This document shows positions 56,334-64,000 of a stretch of DNA of 64,000 nt, piece by piece. Position numbers and translations under genes: made by a program. This DNA is from SZUA-430 sp044220975. GTDB taxonomy: Bacteria > Pseudomonadota > Alphaproteobacteria > Micropepsales > Micropepsaceae. The stretch is taken from NCBI GenBank assembly GCA_044220975.1, contig JBGAPZ010000013.1:26157-90156 (forward strand). The letters are read 5' to 3'. The notes under the pieces were generated by a model that ran no database searches, was not told where the DNA came from, and was given only the letters and a program-made list of their open reading frames with translations. Position 1 is the stretch's first letter. Each line of letters begins with the position of its first letter.

Positions 56334-56420
56334 TGGTGCCCTCTGCCGGACTCGAACCGGCACGTCCTCGCGAACGACGGATTTTAAGTCCGTTGCGTCT
56401 ACCGGTTCCGCCAAGAGGGC
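56334..56420 (-). tRNA. tRNA-Leu (UAA)
   Basis: The minus strand reads GCCCTCT at the 5' end and AGAGGGCACCA at the 3' end, giving a 7-bp acceptor stem with encoded CCA. The anticodon stem-loop is ACGGA-CTTAAAA-TCCGT with anticodon TAA, the T-arm is GCCGG-TTCGAGT-CCGGC, and the long variable arm (CGTTCGCGAGGACG) marks a class II tRNA. It reads UUA codons. 87 nt including CCA. Confidence 0.97.
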
Positions 56421-56453
56421 AAATCGCCTGACCGGGCTTTAGCACGCGCGCGG

Positions 56454-56488
56454 CCCAAAACAGAAGCGGCGGCGCACCGGCCGCCGCT
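56454..56488 (-). terminator. Terminator after mucR
   Basis: On the minus strand AGCGGCGG, an 8-base loop, CCGCCGCT, then TCTGTTTT, about 20 bases after the mucR stop and upstream of the tRNA. Moderate U-run. Confidence 0.7.
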
Positions 56489-56508
56489 CCTCGGTCCTGG
56501 AGAACGTG

Positions 56509-56982
56509 TTAGGCCGCTTTGGATCGGCGGCCGCGCGCCACGGGGACTCGGCCCAAGCCGATCTTCTTTGCAAAGGCCGAACGTAAGCGGGCGTAAGCAG
56601 GAGCTACCATCGGGTAGTCGTGCGGTAGGTCCCACTTCTTGCGATATTCCTCGGGGCTCATGTTGTACTGCGAGCGCAAGTAGCGCTTCAGCATCGTGAG
56701 CTTCTTCCCGTCTTCGAGACAGATGATGTAGTCGTCGCCGATCGACTTCTTGACGGTGACCGCGGGCTTGCGCTCCCCCTCGACAACATGGCCGGCGGCA
56801 GCGCCAGTGAGGGCGCCGTAGAACGTTGCGATTAGGCCGGAGAGTTCGCTCATTGGAACTTGGTTACGGCTGACGTAAGAGCAGACGAGATTGACCGTCA
56901 AATCGACGAAGCGGTCGCCGGTCGCCGGAGGGATGGGGTCGTCCTTTTCTGGTTGCTGCTCGATCTTTACTTTACGCGCCAT
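56509..56982 (-). CDS. mucR: MucR/Ros family transcriptional regulator
   Basis: A 157-residue zinc-finger regulator: FVDLTVNLVCSYVSRNQVPM, a Lys/Val-rich linker (RKPAVTVKKSIGDDYI), ICLEDGKKLTMLKRYLRSQY, then SPEEYRKKWDLPHDYPMVAP and AYARLRSAFAKKIGLGR. In Ros/MucR the single finger uses Cys, often an Asp or Cys, and His residues; here Cys-Leu-Glu-Asp and the later His (PHDYP) fit. It binds AT-rich DNA and controls motility, exopolysaccharide and cell-cycle genes with CtrA. ATG 56982 has GGAG nine bases upstream. Terminator follows. Confidence 0.94.
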   Translation of the reverse strand: MARKVKIEQQPEKDDPIPPATGDRFVDLTVNLVCSYVSRNQVPMSELSGLIATFYGALTGAAAGHVVEGERKPAVTVKKSIGDDYIICLEDGKKLTMLKRYLRSQYNMSPEEYRKKWDLPHDYPMVAPAYARLRSAFAKKIGLGRVPVARGRRSKAA

Positions 56983-57223
56983 GCGTACCAACTCCGCGTT
57001 ACTTGGTGACCAATGCCGTTGCACTATTACTTACATTCGCAACAATAGATCGGCTAACTGGCAAAGATGGCAACGGGTTATATTGGTGAATATGGTTTTG
57101 TTACTCTCGAACCTTGAGCCCGGCTCGTCAAAGTTGCAGCTGCGCGCGCGATGCCGATTTGGCGGATGTGGCGGCTTGTGGTCATAGTAAGCGTACTCGA
57201 TAGCACAAGGAGCTTATGACGCG

Positions 57224-58648
57224 ATGGCCAGCCAAGCGGCGCCGAAGGATCGGATCAAAGCCTCGTGGTTGCTCGCCTATTCCCTGCCCGGATTACCAAT
57301 CGCCGCACTCGGTCTTCCGCTAGCCGTGCACCTGCCCAATTTTTATGCTGTCGAAGTGGGGCTTGGCTATGCGGTTGTCGGCTGGATTTTCGGGGCGGCG
57401 CGATTTTTCGACGTCTTTTTAGATCCGATCATGGGCGTCGTATCGGACGGCGTGCGTACGCCCTGGGGCCGCCGGCGGATTTGGATGGTGCTGTCTATTC
57501 CGATCATGCTGTTGGCGTCGGTGCTGGTTTTCATGCCAAGTCCCGGCGTGTCGGCGACGTTCGTCGTCGCCGCGATTGCCCTTCTTTTCGTCGGTTGGAC
57601 GATGCTGACGATCTCGCACCTCGCTTTGGGCGGCGAGCTGACCAGCAGCTATCACGAGCGTTCACGCGTGACCGGTGCGCGCGAGGCAGCGTTGCTTGTG
57701 GGCACGATCGCGGTGCTGTTGCTCCCGGTCTTCATTCAGATCGGCGGCGGCGACAGGTTTGCGCAGATCGCTTCGATGGGGTGGTTCATTATCGCCACGC
57801 TGCCGATCTCGGTTGTGATTTTGGCGCTCGTCGTCAAGGAGCGCGATGCGGCGCCTGCGCCGCATCTGCCCATCGGCCAAGCGATTGCCGCGATCGGCAA
57901 GAACGTGCCGCTGCGCTACGTGCTCTTTTGCGACCTGATCTCGGGCATCTCGGGCGGGATCGTTGCGACGCTGTTCATTGCGATGGTCGCCGTCGGGCTT
58001 GGGTTGCCGAAACAGGCGAACATGCTTCTGCTTATCTATTTCACGATGGGCATGTTGTTTATTCCGCCGATGATCCGTCTCAGCAAACGTCTGGGCAAAC
58101 ACCAGACGCTGGCGCTCAGTTGCCTATTCAACGCCATCGTGTTGCCGCTGGCGTTCTTGATACCGAAGGGCGACTTTCTGTTGACGGCTGGTCTGTTCGT
58201 TCTTCTGGGCGCGAACATGTCGGTCGGGCCGTTCCTCTATCGCGCGATCATGGCCGATGTGGCCGACCAAGATCACGTCGAGACGGGTCGGCCGAGGGCC
58301 GGCGTCTTTTTCTCGCTTCTCGCGATGACCAATAAGCTCGGCTATTCGTCGGCGATCGTTTTCTCGTTCGGGTTCTTGGAGTGGATCGGGTTTCAGGAAA
58401 AAGGCGTGAACAGCGACGCGACGGTGCTCCAAATGATGATGTTCTACATCATTCCGGCAACCATCGTGAACTTCATGGTCACCGCGGTCATGTGGCGATT
58501 TCCATTGGACGAAGCGAAGCAAAGCGAACTTCGGCGCATCATCGAAGAGCGGAGCGTAGCGGGCACTGCAATCGGTGCGCGCGTGGGGCTTACGCTCGAA
58601 GACGAGCCTGAGTTGCCATCGGCGGCTGCCGCTAAACCCGCGGAGTAG
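57224..58648 (+). CDS. GPH-type (glycoside-pentoside-hexuronide-like) MFS transporter
   Basis: A 474-residue protein of 12 helices, ATG after AAGGAG. It shows the GPH signature RFFDVFLDPIMGVVSDGVRT then PWGRRRIWM, and LALGGELTSSYHERSRVTGA, as in MelB and related sugar symporters. A long C-terminal helix (about 430-474) is cytosolic. Substrate unknown; sodium or proton coupled sugar uptake is the family norm. It is followed six bases later by an alpha/beta hydrolase gene, probably co-transcribed. Confidence 0.9.
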   Translation: MASQAAPKDRIKASWLLAYSLPGLPIAALGLPLAVHLPNFYAVEVGLGYAVVGWIFGAARFFDVFLDPIMGVVSDGVRTPWGRRRIWMVLSIPIMLLASVLVFMPSPGVSATFVVAAIALLFVGWTMLTISHLALGGELTSSYHERSRVTGAREAALLVGTIAVLLLPVFIQIGGGDRFAQIASMGWFIIATLPISVVILALVVKERDAAPAPHLPIGQAIAAIGKNVPLRYVLFCDLISGISGGIVATLFIAMVAVGLGLPKQANMLLLIYFTMGMLFIPPMIRLSKRLGKHQTLALSCLFNAIVLPLAFLIPKGDFLLTAGLFVLLGANMSVGPFLYRAIMADVADQDHVETGRPRAGVFFSLLAMTNKLGYSSAIVFSFGFLEWIGFQEKGVNSDATVLQMMMFYIIPATIVNFMVTAVMWRFPLDEAKQSELRRIIEERSVAGTAIGARVGLTLEDEPELPSAAAAKPAE

Positions 58649-58654
58649 CGTTCG

Positions 58655-59425
58655 ATGGCGGTTCTGGCGGTCGGCGGCGTTAATATCTCCTACAGCGATC
58701 AGGGCGCCGGCGACGGCGTCGTTCTGGTGCATGGGTTCGCCGCGAGCACGCAGGAGAATTGGGCAAAGGCCGGATGGATCTCGATGCTCACGCGCGCGAA
58801 CCGCCGGGTCGTCGCTGTCGATCTGCGTGGGCACGGGGAGAGTGCGAAGCTCTACGATCCAGCTGCTTATTCCCTGGGACTGATGGCGAACGACGTTTTA
58901 GCGGTCGTCGAGCATTTGCAGATCAAAAAACCGGATCTGATCGGGTTTTCGTTGGGTGCGCGCGTGGTGCTGGAGTTGCTGCGCCAACGCGGCGACCGGT
59001 TCCTGCTTGGTGTGTTGTGCGGCGTGGGTGAATTGTTGGTCAACCCGCGGATGGATCGCGATCCGGCAGCGTTTCCGGCTGCGATGGAGGCGGCATCTGC
59101 AGACCAAGTAACCGACGATATGGCGCGGCGGTTCCGCTTGTTCGCGGAGGGGCAGGGCCAAGACTTGAAGGCGCTCGCCGCCTGCACGCGCGGGCTGAAC
59201 GCGAACGGTGCGGGATGGCCGCGCGAGACATTGGCGTCAATCAAGAACGAGACGCTTGTGGTCGCGGGATCGGGCGACGACCTGGCGGGTTCACCGGAAG
59301 CGCTGGCTCAGTGCTTTCCGAACGCGAAGGGCAAGCGCATTGCGGGATGCGGGCACATGGATTGCCTCACGCAGCCGATGTTCAAAGCGGCGGTCATGGA
59401 TTTTCTGGCGGGCATTCCGGACTAA
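58655..59425 (+). CDS. Alpha/beta hydrolase (paralogue 1)
   Basis: A 256-residue protein: oxyanion loop VVLVHGFAASTQENWAKAGW, DLRGHGESAKLYDPAAYSLG, nucleophile Ser in LIGFSLGARVVLELL, acid near VVAGSGDDLAG and His in GCGHMDCLTQP. It is close in layout to the gene at 60747, differing in the elbow (GFSLGA versus GYSMGG). Cytosolic esterase or lactonase of unknown substrate. It follows a GPH transporter and ends four bases before the convergent M20 gene. Confidence 0.88.
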   Translation: MAVLAVGGVNISYSDQGAGDGVVLVHGFAASTQENWAKAGWISMLTRANRRVVAVDLRGHGESAKLYDPAAYSLGLMANDVLAVVEHLQIKKPDLIGFSLGARVVLELLRQRGDRFLLGVLCGVGELLVNPRMDRDPAAFPAAMEAASADQVTDDMARRFRLFAEGQGQDLKALAACTRGLNANGAGWPRETLASIKNETLVVAGSGDDLAGSPEALAQCFPNAKGKRIAGCGHMDCLTQPMFKAAVMDFLAGIPD

Positions 59426-59429
59426 GCCT

Positions 59430-60686
59430 TCAGCAGCAACCACATCCGCCGGCCAGCAAGATGCCGTCTTTGTGGTAAGCCGAGGCGATGGCGGAGCGAG
59501 ACAGGTCGCTCGATTTTTCGAATTCCGTTTTGGCGGCCATCCGTAGGTCGGCGCTTGCGAAGTAGTCGAGCGTCGTCATTGCCAGCGCTTTGGCGCCGTC
59601 GATGACGGCTTGGTCGGCGCGGTCGGATTTGGCGTAGGCCGTGAACTCGGCGTTGTGGATCGTGACGTTTGCCGGCGAGACCTGGATGATCGGGTGGATC
59701 GATGGGACGCGGTGGCTGACGTTGCCCATGTCGGTCGAGCCCGCGAGGCCGGGTGGCAATGTCGATGGGTCGAGCAGTTCGCGACCCAGCGCCTTGGCGT
59801 TCACTTCGTAAGCACGGGCAAGCGGCCAGTTGGTTTTCAGATCGAGGCAATCGACGCGACCCCATTTGGCCTCCAGGCGCGTACCGGTCGACAGGGCGCC
59901 CGCTTCGAAGCAGGCTTGAACCCGCTTCTTCAAGGCCGCGAGTTCCACTCCGTTGCGGGCGCGCACGTAGAAGCGGCCTGAGGCGCGCTCCGGCACGATA
60001 TTCGGTGCCATGCCGCCTTCGACGACGATGCCGTGGATACGTTCAGTTTGCTGGATGTGCTGCCTGAGCTGCGCGATCGTCTGATAGGCCGTGACGAGTG
60101 CGTCGAGTGCGTTCAGTCCGCGTGCGGGCATGGCGGAGGCATGCGCGGCACGGCCGTGATAGATCACTTCGACTTCGGCGAGCGCGATCACCGGCATCGT
60201 CACCATGTCGAAGCCTGCGGGGTGAACCATCATCGAAGCGTCCACGCCTTCGAACGCACCGTGTTGGGCCATCACTTCCTTGCCACCGCCGCGCTCCTCA
60301 GCGGGCGTGCCCATGTAGCGAACGCGGCCGGTCATTTTCGCGCCGAGTTTCGAGAGGCCGAGCGCAGAGCCCAGCCCCGCGGTCGCGATCACGTTGTGGC
60401 CGCAGGCGTGTCCGATGCCGGGTAGCGCGTCGTATTCAGAGAGGAGGCTCATCACTGGCGCGCCCTTCGGCCCGAATTCAGCGGCATAGGCGGTGGCGAC
60501 GCCGTAGGCCCCGCGTTCAACGGCGAGGCCGTGTTGTTCCACCGTCTTGGTGAGGAGGCTTGAGGCGAATTTTTCCTCAAAAGCCAGTTCCGGGTTCGCG
60601 TGGATCGCGTGGCTGGCGGCGATGAGTTCCGGGCGCAGGGCGTCGATCGCGCTGCAAACGTCACGCTTCAAAGTTTCCAGCGACAT
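59430..60686 (-). CDS. M20 family amidohydrolase (AbgB/HipO-like) with Cys-rich tail
   Basis: A 418-residue zinc peptidase: metal-binding GHACGHNVIATAG, TPAEERGGGKEVMAQHGAFE, and the dimer domain GRAAHASAMPARGLNALDAL with the His used for catalysis. The fold is the peptidase M20/amidohydrolase type (aminobenzoyl-glutamate or N-acyl amino acid deacylases). The C-terminus ends GGCGCC, an unusual Cys-Gly tail that could bind metal. It lies between two paralogous alpha/beta hydrolase genes and is convergent with one and divergent from the other. Confidence 0.92.
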   Translation of the reverse strand: MSLETLKRDVCSAIDALRPELIAASHAIHANPELAFEEKFASSLLTKTVEQHGLAVERGAYGVATAYAAEFGPKGAPVMSLLSEYDALPGIGHACGHNVIATAGLGSALGLSKLGAKMTGRVRYMGTPAEERGGGKEVMAQHGAFEGVDASMMVHPAGFDMVTMPVIALAEVEVIYHGRAAHASAMPARGLNALDALVTAYQTIAQLRQHIQQTERIHGIVVEGGMAPNIVPERASGRFYVRARNGVELAALKKRVQACFEAGALSTGTRLEAKWGRVDCLDLKTNWPLARAYEVNAKALGRELLDPSTLPPGLAGSTDMGNVSHRVPSIHPIIQVSPANVTIHNAEFTAYAKSDRADQAVIDGAKALAMTTLDYFASADLRMAAKTEFEKSSDLSRSAIASAYHKDGILLAGGCGCC

Positions 60687-60746
60687 GGCTTATTGTTCCT
60701 TATCGACGTTCGCAATCAGCCTCGCTTACGCAGAGGAAGAGGTCAA

Positions 60747-61499
60747 ATGCCGACAATGACCGTGCCCGGCGCAATACGTGTTGCCTACGAGGTCGTCGGC
60801 GACGGGCCGCCGATCGTGCTGGTGCATGGATTCGCGTCGAACCGGGTCACGAATTGGCGCGCGCCGGGTTGGTACGACGCCTTGACACAGGCCGGGCGAC
60901 AGGTGATTGCGCTCGACGTTCGGGGGCATGGCGAGAGCGACAAGCCGCACGACCGCGACGCGTACAACGAAGGCGAACTGGCGTGGGATATTGAGCGTCT
61001 GCTCGATCATTTGGGGCACGAACAAGCCGATGTGATGGGGTATTCAATGGGCGGTTTCATCACGCTCAGGCTGCTGCACGACAGCGCTTCGCGGGTGCGA
61101 CGGGCGATCATCGCCGGTGTCGGTGAGAACTACTATGGGCGCGGAACCGTCGAGACGGATGCGATTGCAGCAGGATTGCGCGCGCTAAGCTCGGCCGATG
61201 TGGTTGGCGCAGTGCCGCGGCAATTCCGTCTGTTCGCCGAGCAGGGCAAGAACGACTTGGAGGCGCTTGCGCTTTGCATGACACGCGAGCGGCGCGCGTT
61301 TGCAGCGTCGGAGTTCGAGGACCTGAACGTGCCCACGCTGATCGTGGTGGGCGAGAAGGATACGATCACCGGGCCGCCGGGGTTGCTGGCAGACGCGTTG
61401 CCGGGCAGCCATGTGGTGATCGTGCCGGGGCGCGATCACATGACGTGCGTCGGCGATAAGACTTACAAGGCTGCGGTACTCGGCTTCTTGGATATCTGA
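60747..61499 (+). CDS. Alpha/beta hydrolase (paralogue 2)
   Basis: A 250-residue protein, ATG 60747 with AGAGGAAGAGG upstream: IVLVHGFASNRVTNWRAPGW, DVRGHGESDKPHDRDAYNEG, nucleophile Ser in VMGYSMGGFITLRLL, acid in VVGEKDTITGPPGLL and His in VPGRDHMTCVGDKTYKAAV. It resembles the gene at 58655 over its whole length, so one is likely a duplicate of the other, with the M20 gene between. Ser esterase, substrate unknown. A terminator follows. Confidence 0.88.
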   Translation: MPTMTVPGAIRVAYEVVGDGPPIVLVHGFASNRVTNWRAPGWYDALTQAGRQVIALDVRGHGESDKPHDRDAYNEGELAWDIERLLDHLGHEQADVMGYSMGGFITLRLLHDSASRVRRAIIAGVGENYYGRGTVETDAIAAGLRALSSADVVGAVPRQFRLFAEQGKNDLEALALCMTRERRAFAASEFEDLNVPTLIVVGEKDTITGPPGLLADALPGSHVVIVPGRDHMTCVGDKTYKAAVLGFLDI

Positions 61500-61505
61500 A
61501 ACGAG

Positions 61506-61535
61506 AAAGCCCCCGTGTTTTCACACGAGGGCTTT
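61506..61535. terminator. Bidirectional terminator between hydrolase and TorF-type gene
   Basis: AAAGCCCCCGTGT, loop TTTC, ACACGAGGGCTTT: a 13-base stem with one mismatch, flanked by A/T at both ends, between convergent genes. Confidence 0.8.
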
Positions 61536-61557
61536 GCTCTTCTGGACTGATTGAAGG

Positions 61558-62334
61558 TTAGCCGGGGAGGTTCGCCGTCACGGACAGAACCACGCCGTCC
61601 TCGCAAAGATCGGTGAAGCTGCACTCGGGAGTGCTGACATCCGTGCCGACCCAGCGAACATCGACGTCAAAAATTCCCCACGTGGCGGTCAAGCCGAGGT
61701 CGTAGAACAGGTAGTCGTTGAGACCCGCATTGTCGTACCACTGATAGCCAAGGTGTCCCGACGTCGAGAGGCCACCGTCGAAGAACGCAAAGCTGTCCAT
61801 AAGCGGAACCGTAACGCCACCCGTGAGCGCAACCGCATCGTCGGTTTCGCCGAAGTTGTCCGGGGTCCACGCCAGTTCGCCCGAGACCGATGCCTTGCCG
61901 AAGTCGTAGCCAAGGTTGGCGATCAGTTCGAAGTAGTCGTAGTCCGGCGCGCCCGGAAGGTAGTCGGCGTCGGCGTACCAGTAGTAAACCGCTTTGATAC
62001 CGCCCGACAGCTGATCGCTGAAGGCGTGGTTGTAACCGACGGTCAGGTCGACCTCGAGGTTCGTGTCGTCCGTTGTCGTGAAGCCCGTATCGTTGAAATC
62101 AACGTTCGACGCCCAGATGTTTCCGAAGAAGCCTGAAGCGTGCTCGTAGTTGACCCAGCCTTGGATGGCCGCACCGCGATCCGATTGGCTGATGCCGCGG
62201 AAGCGATAGTCGCTGGTCAGCGACACGCCCGCCGTGAACGGGCCCCATGCGCCTTCTTCGTCTGCCGCGAAAGCAACCGCTGCGCTCGCTAATGTCAGGG
62301 CGGCAAAGACGCCCGCCTTCAATGCCGTCTTCAT
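61558..62334 (-). CDS. TorF-family putative outer membrane porin, copy 1
   Basis: A 258-residue protein with a signal peptide (KTALKAGVFAALTLASAAVA), then a beta-barrel-like pattern beginning AGVSLTSDYRFRGISQSDRG, alternating aromatic strands (GGIKAVYYWYADADYL, FFDGGLSTSGHLGYQWYDNA) and a C-terminal end CEDGVVLSVTANLPG. The TSDYRFRGxSQ start is the hallmark of the TorF/TIGR02001 family found in many Gram-negatives. Substrate unknown. A second copy is 289 bases upstream. Confidence 0.93.
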   Translation of the reverse strand: MKTALKAGVFAALTLASAAVAFAADEEGAWGPFTAGVSLTSDYRFRGISQSDRGAAIQGWVNYEHASGFFGNIWASNVDFNDTGFTTTDDTNLEVDLTVGYNHAFSDQLSGGIKAVYYWYADADYLPGAPDYDYFELIANLGYDFGKASVSGELAWTPDNFGETDDAVALTGGVTVPLMDSFAFFDGGLSTSGHLGYQWYDNAGLNDYLFYDLGLTATWGIFDVDVRWVGTDVSTPECSFTDLCEDGVVLSVTANLPG

Positions 62335-62444
62335 ACCAAAATCCTCTTACCTACACAGGGTTGCCGTTGCTTGAGACGGGTGCGGGGGGCACGCGGCTCA
62401 TCTAGTTTCGTTCGCATTAAGTCTTGCGCGGGTGATGGTTGACA

Positions 62445-62458
62445 ACGCGTTAACGCGT
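62445..62458. promoter_or_regulatory. 14-bp perfect palindrome upstream of TorF copy 1
   Basis: ACGCGTTAACGCGT, symmetric about the central TTAA, about 110 bases before the copy 1 start on the minus strand and downstream of copy 2. This is the size and symmetry of a dimeric-repressor operator, and no gene overlaps it. Confidence 0.35.
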
Positions 62459-62563
62459 GTGGTCCGCAAACCCAGCAATCGCGGCGGGTGCGCTGGAAAT
62501 GTCACGCTTGCCCGGCGTGCCGGAATCCCAGGGTTTGCCTGACGTCCGTGCAGCTCGCGCTTA

Positions 62564-62594
62564 GAAAAAGAGCGGCTCGCCTTAGCGAAGCCGC
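62564..62594 (-). terminator. Terminator of TorF copy 2
   Basis: On the minus strand GGCGGCTTCGC, loop TAAG, GCGAGCCGC, then TCTTTTTCT, with one bulged T in the left arm. About 30 bases after the copy 2 stop. Confidence 0.75.
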
Positions 62595-62623
62595 CCTCAC
62601 GCTAGGATTGCGTTCCTGAGCTC

Positions 62624-63376
62624 CTAGGGCAACGTGACGCTCAACGTCGCGACGAACCCGCTTTCGCACAAATCTGTGCCGCCGAAGCAGTCAAGAGCGT
62701 TCATGTCCGTCCCGACGTAGCGAGCATCAAGCGAAAAGTGATCGAGGAACGACAGAGTGAGGCCGACGTCCCAATAAACGTAGTCGGGCGTGCCAAACAA
62801 AAAGCTGTTGTCGATCCACTGATAACCGACGTGACCGCTGGCGCTCAATTCGTCAATCAACGCGATTTCGAGGCCGCCCGCGAGCGCCACCGCGGTGCCC
62901 GTTTCGTTGAAGTAATCGGGGCTGTAGTTCAGTTCAGCCGAAAGCGTCACATCGCCGATGCTGTGGTTTAGCGAGCCTTGGAATTCATAATATTCATAGC
63001 TGAAGGGATTGTCGGGATAGAGATAGTACGTGACCTTCAGGCTGCCTTCCGTGTTCTCGGACAGCTTGAACGAGTAGCCGGCATAGAGATCGATTTCGAT
63101 TTTCGAATCGAAGTCGAGTGTGTCGCTGAAGTCGATCGATGACGCCCATACGCCGGCGAAGAATCCGGACTCGCTTGCAAAATCGATCGAACCTTGCAGA
63201 GCCGGATCGCGCGACTTCTGGCTCTGGCCACGAAATCTGTAATCGGACGTGACGGCAAGCGTGACCGACCACGGACCGCTTGAGGCCTCCTCTCCCGCCG
63301 CTTCACCGTCGGCGTATGCGGGCTGCGTGAAGCCCGCGGTGGCGAGCAGGCTCAGCGCCAGAAGCGTCTTTTTCAT
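62624..63376 (-). CDS. TorF-family putative outer membrane porin, copy 2
   Basis: A 250-residue protein from ATG 63376, with a signal peptide (KKTLLALSLLATAGFTQPAYA). It begins VTLAVTSDYRFRGQSQKSRD, has the paired strands LKVTYYLYPDNPFSYEYYEF and GLEIALIDELSASGHVGYQW, and ends CESGFVATLSVTLP. It is clearly paralogous to the 61558 gene, sharing the opening, the GHLGYQW/GHVGYQW strand and the terminal Cys segment. Outer membrane barrel of unknown substrate. Confidence 0.93.
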   Translation of the reverse strand: MKKTLLALSLLATAGFTQPAYADGEAAGEEASSGPWSVTLAVTSDYRFRGQSQKSRDPALQGSIDFASESGFFAGVWASSIDFSDTLDFDSKIEIDLYAGYSFKLSENTEGSLKVTYYLYPDNPFSYEYYEFQGSLNHSIGDVTLSAELNYSPDYFNETGTAVALAGGLEIALIDELSASGHVGYQWIDNSFLFGTPDYVYWDVGLTLSFLDHFSLDARYVGTDMNALDCFGGTDLCESGFVATLSVTLP

Positions 63377-63532
63377 TGGAATCCCCCCGCGGCACGAAAT
63401 CCTCCGCCGCCCCGGGCCTAGTTCAAATCCGGAAGCCGTTTCGTGGCAATGGCTTAGCAGCGGAATCTCGTGTTGTTCAGGCAACACAACCGTAAATGTG
63501 TGCGTGCTGCCACTAACAACCCCTGGATCGGC

Positions 63533-64000
63533 TCAGGATTTGCGTTGGGTGACCCCTGCCAAGGCGAGGTGGTGGCCGGCGTCGGCGAGCAGGAGTTCGC
63601 CTGTGATGTGTTTGGCGCCCTCACCACAGAAGAAGGCGACGGCTTCAGCAATGTCGTCCGGGGTGCCCGCGCGTTGGAGGGGCGTCGACTGTTTGTTGTG
63701 TTCGACGATGCGCGCGTATGTATCGGCGTCGAAACGATCTGAGAACCAGCGCGTGCCGACGAAGCCGGGGCAAACGGCGTTCACGCGGATCTCTGGCGCT
63801 AGCGCACGCGCGAGCGAGAGCGTCATCGTGTTCAGCGCGCCCTTCGATGCGGCGTAAGCGACCGACGAGCCGACGCCCAAGACGCCTGCCACGGATGAGA
63901 CATTGACGACGCGCCCGAAGCCGCTGGCACGCAAGTGCGGCGTGCAAGCGCGGATCATTTGGAACGCGCCAACGACGTTGATCTTGTAGATGCGCACGAA
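63533..64000 (-). CDS. SDR family oxidoreductase, C-terminal part (cut by window edge)
   Basis: About 155 residues to the stop at 63533, with the coding frame running past the right edge. It shows INVVGAFQMIRACTPHLRAS, the catalytic Ser in VVNVSSVAGVLG and the Tyr/Lys motif in VAYAASKGALNT, then RVNAVCPGFVGTRWF and ITGELLLADAGHHL. The N-terminal cofactor loop (TGxxxGxG) lies outside. Classical SDR, NAD(P) dependent; substrate unknown. Confidence 0.93.
   Translation of the reverse strand, partial: FVRIYKINVVGAFQMIRACTPHLRASGFGRVVNVSSVAGVLGVGSSVAYAASKGALNTMTLSLARALAPEIRVNAVCPGFVGTRWFSDRFDADTYARIVEHNKQSTPLQRAGTPDDIAEAVAFFCGEGAKHITGELLLADAGHHLALAGVTQRKS

Noticed and set aside
56259..56508. tRNA-Leu(UAA) as an integration site for a mobile element
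   Set aside because: No integrase, no repeated tRNA 3' end nearby, and both neighbours are housekeeping genes.

Overview
The window is a GC-rich (roughly 60-65% by eye), densely packed chromosomal segment of a flagellated alphaproteobacterium. Markers for that placement are FlbT, the cell-cycle hybrid kinase CckA, a MucR/Ros-type regulator, an F1-ATPase zeta-type inhibitor (DUF1476), a eukaryote-like 405-residue NADP isocitrate dehydrogenase, a stand-alone PurS, and a GAAC-N7-GAAC LexA box in front of recA. The order cckA ... recA-alaS ... icd resembles Caulobacterales-type synteny, but the sequence alone does not fix the order or genus. There is one tRNA, no rRNA, no CRISPR, no prophage and no intact insertion sequence.

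Region 1 (1-12000) is the most distinctive part. A MoxR ATPase and a VWA/CoxE-like protein sit on the minus strand, separated by a methyltransferase and a secreted protein. Next comes a flagellum-linked block: a TPR plus glycosyltransferase protein of the FlmG (flagellin glycosyltransferase) type, divergent flbT, a methyltransferase and a sulfotransferase, then a fused SpsF-type cytidylyltransferase/PseG-like protein whose usual catalytic His is Arg. The block ends in a 128-residue protein that looks like a highly divergent FlgC rod protein, preceded by a good sigma-54 promoter match. I read this as a flagellin/surface-glycan modification locus with an unusual enzyme and an undescribed rod-like protein.

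Region 2 (12000-31000) carries cckA, an ArsR/NIPSNAP divergent pair, a hydrolase-rhomboid pair, a solitary transposase zinc-ribbon/HTH protein, two convergent MFS transporters, a 57-residue basic protein divergent from recA, recA with its SOS box, alaS directly followed by a voltage-sensor cyclic-nucleotide-gated K+ channel, a CPBP protease, icd, and a TrmJ-type methyltransferase overlapping an epoxide-hydrolase-like gene.

Region 3 (31000-48700) is metabolic. It holds rpsD and a minus-strand purine/redox series: purC-purS, a DUF2059 gene with its own terminator, purQ-purL, bolA, an orphan membrane protein, grxD and threonine dehydratase. purC and purS are visibly lower in GC. A PQQ-type dehydrogenase and a chromate transporter follow. 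Then comes a tight minus-strand operon gabD - small protein - gst - gabT - purB - site-2 protease, whose first four junctions are 4-base overlaps; it joins GABA catabolism to purine synthesis.

Region 4 (48700-64000) holds an oligopeptidase-B-like lipoprotein, a BAAT-type hydrolase, a MAPEG protein, a proline-iminopeptidase-like enzyme, radC, map, a CinA-N-type protein, tRNA-Leu(UAA), mucR, a GPH-type transporter, two paralogous alpha/beta hydrolases flanking an M20 deacylase, two paralogous TorF-type outer membrane proteins, and the C-terminal part of an SDR oxidoreductase that runs off the right edge.
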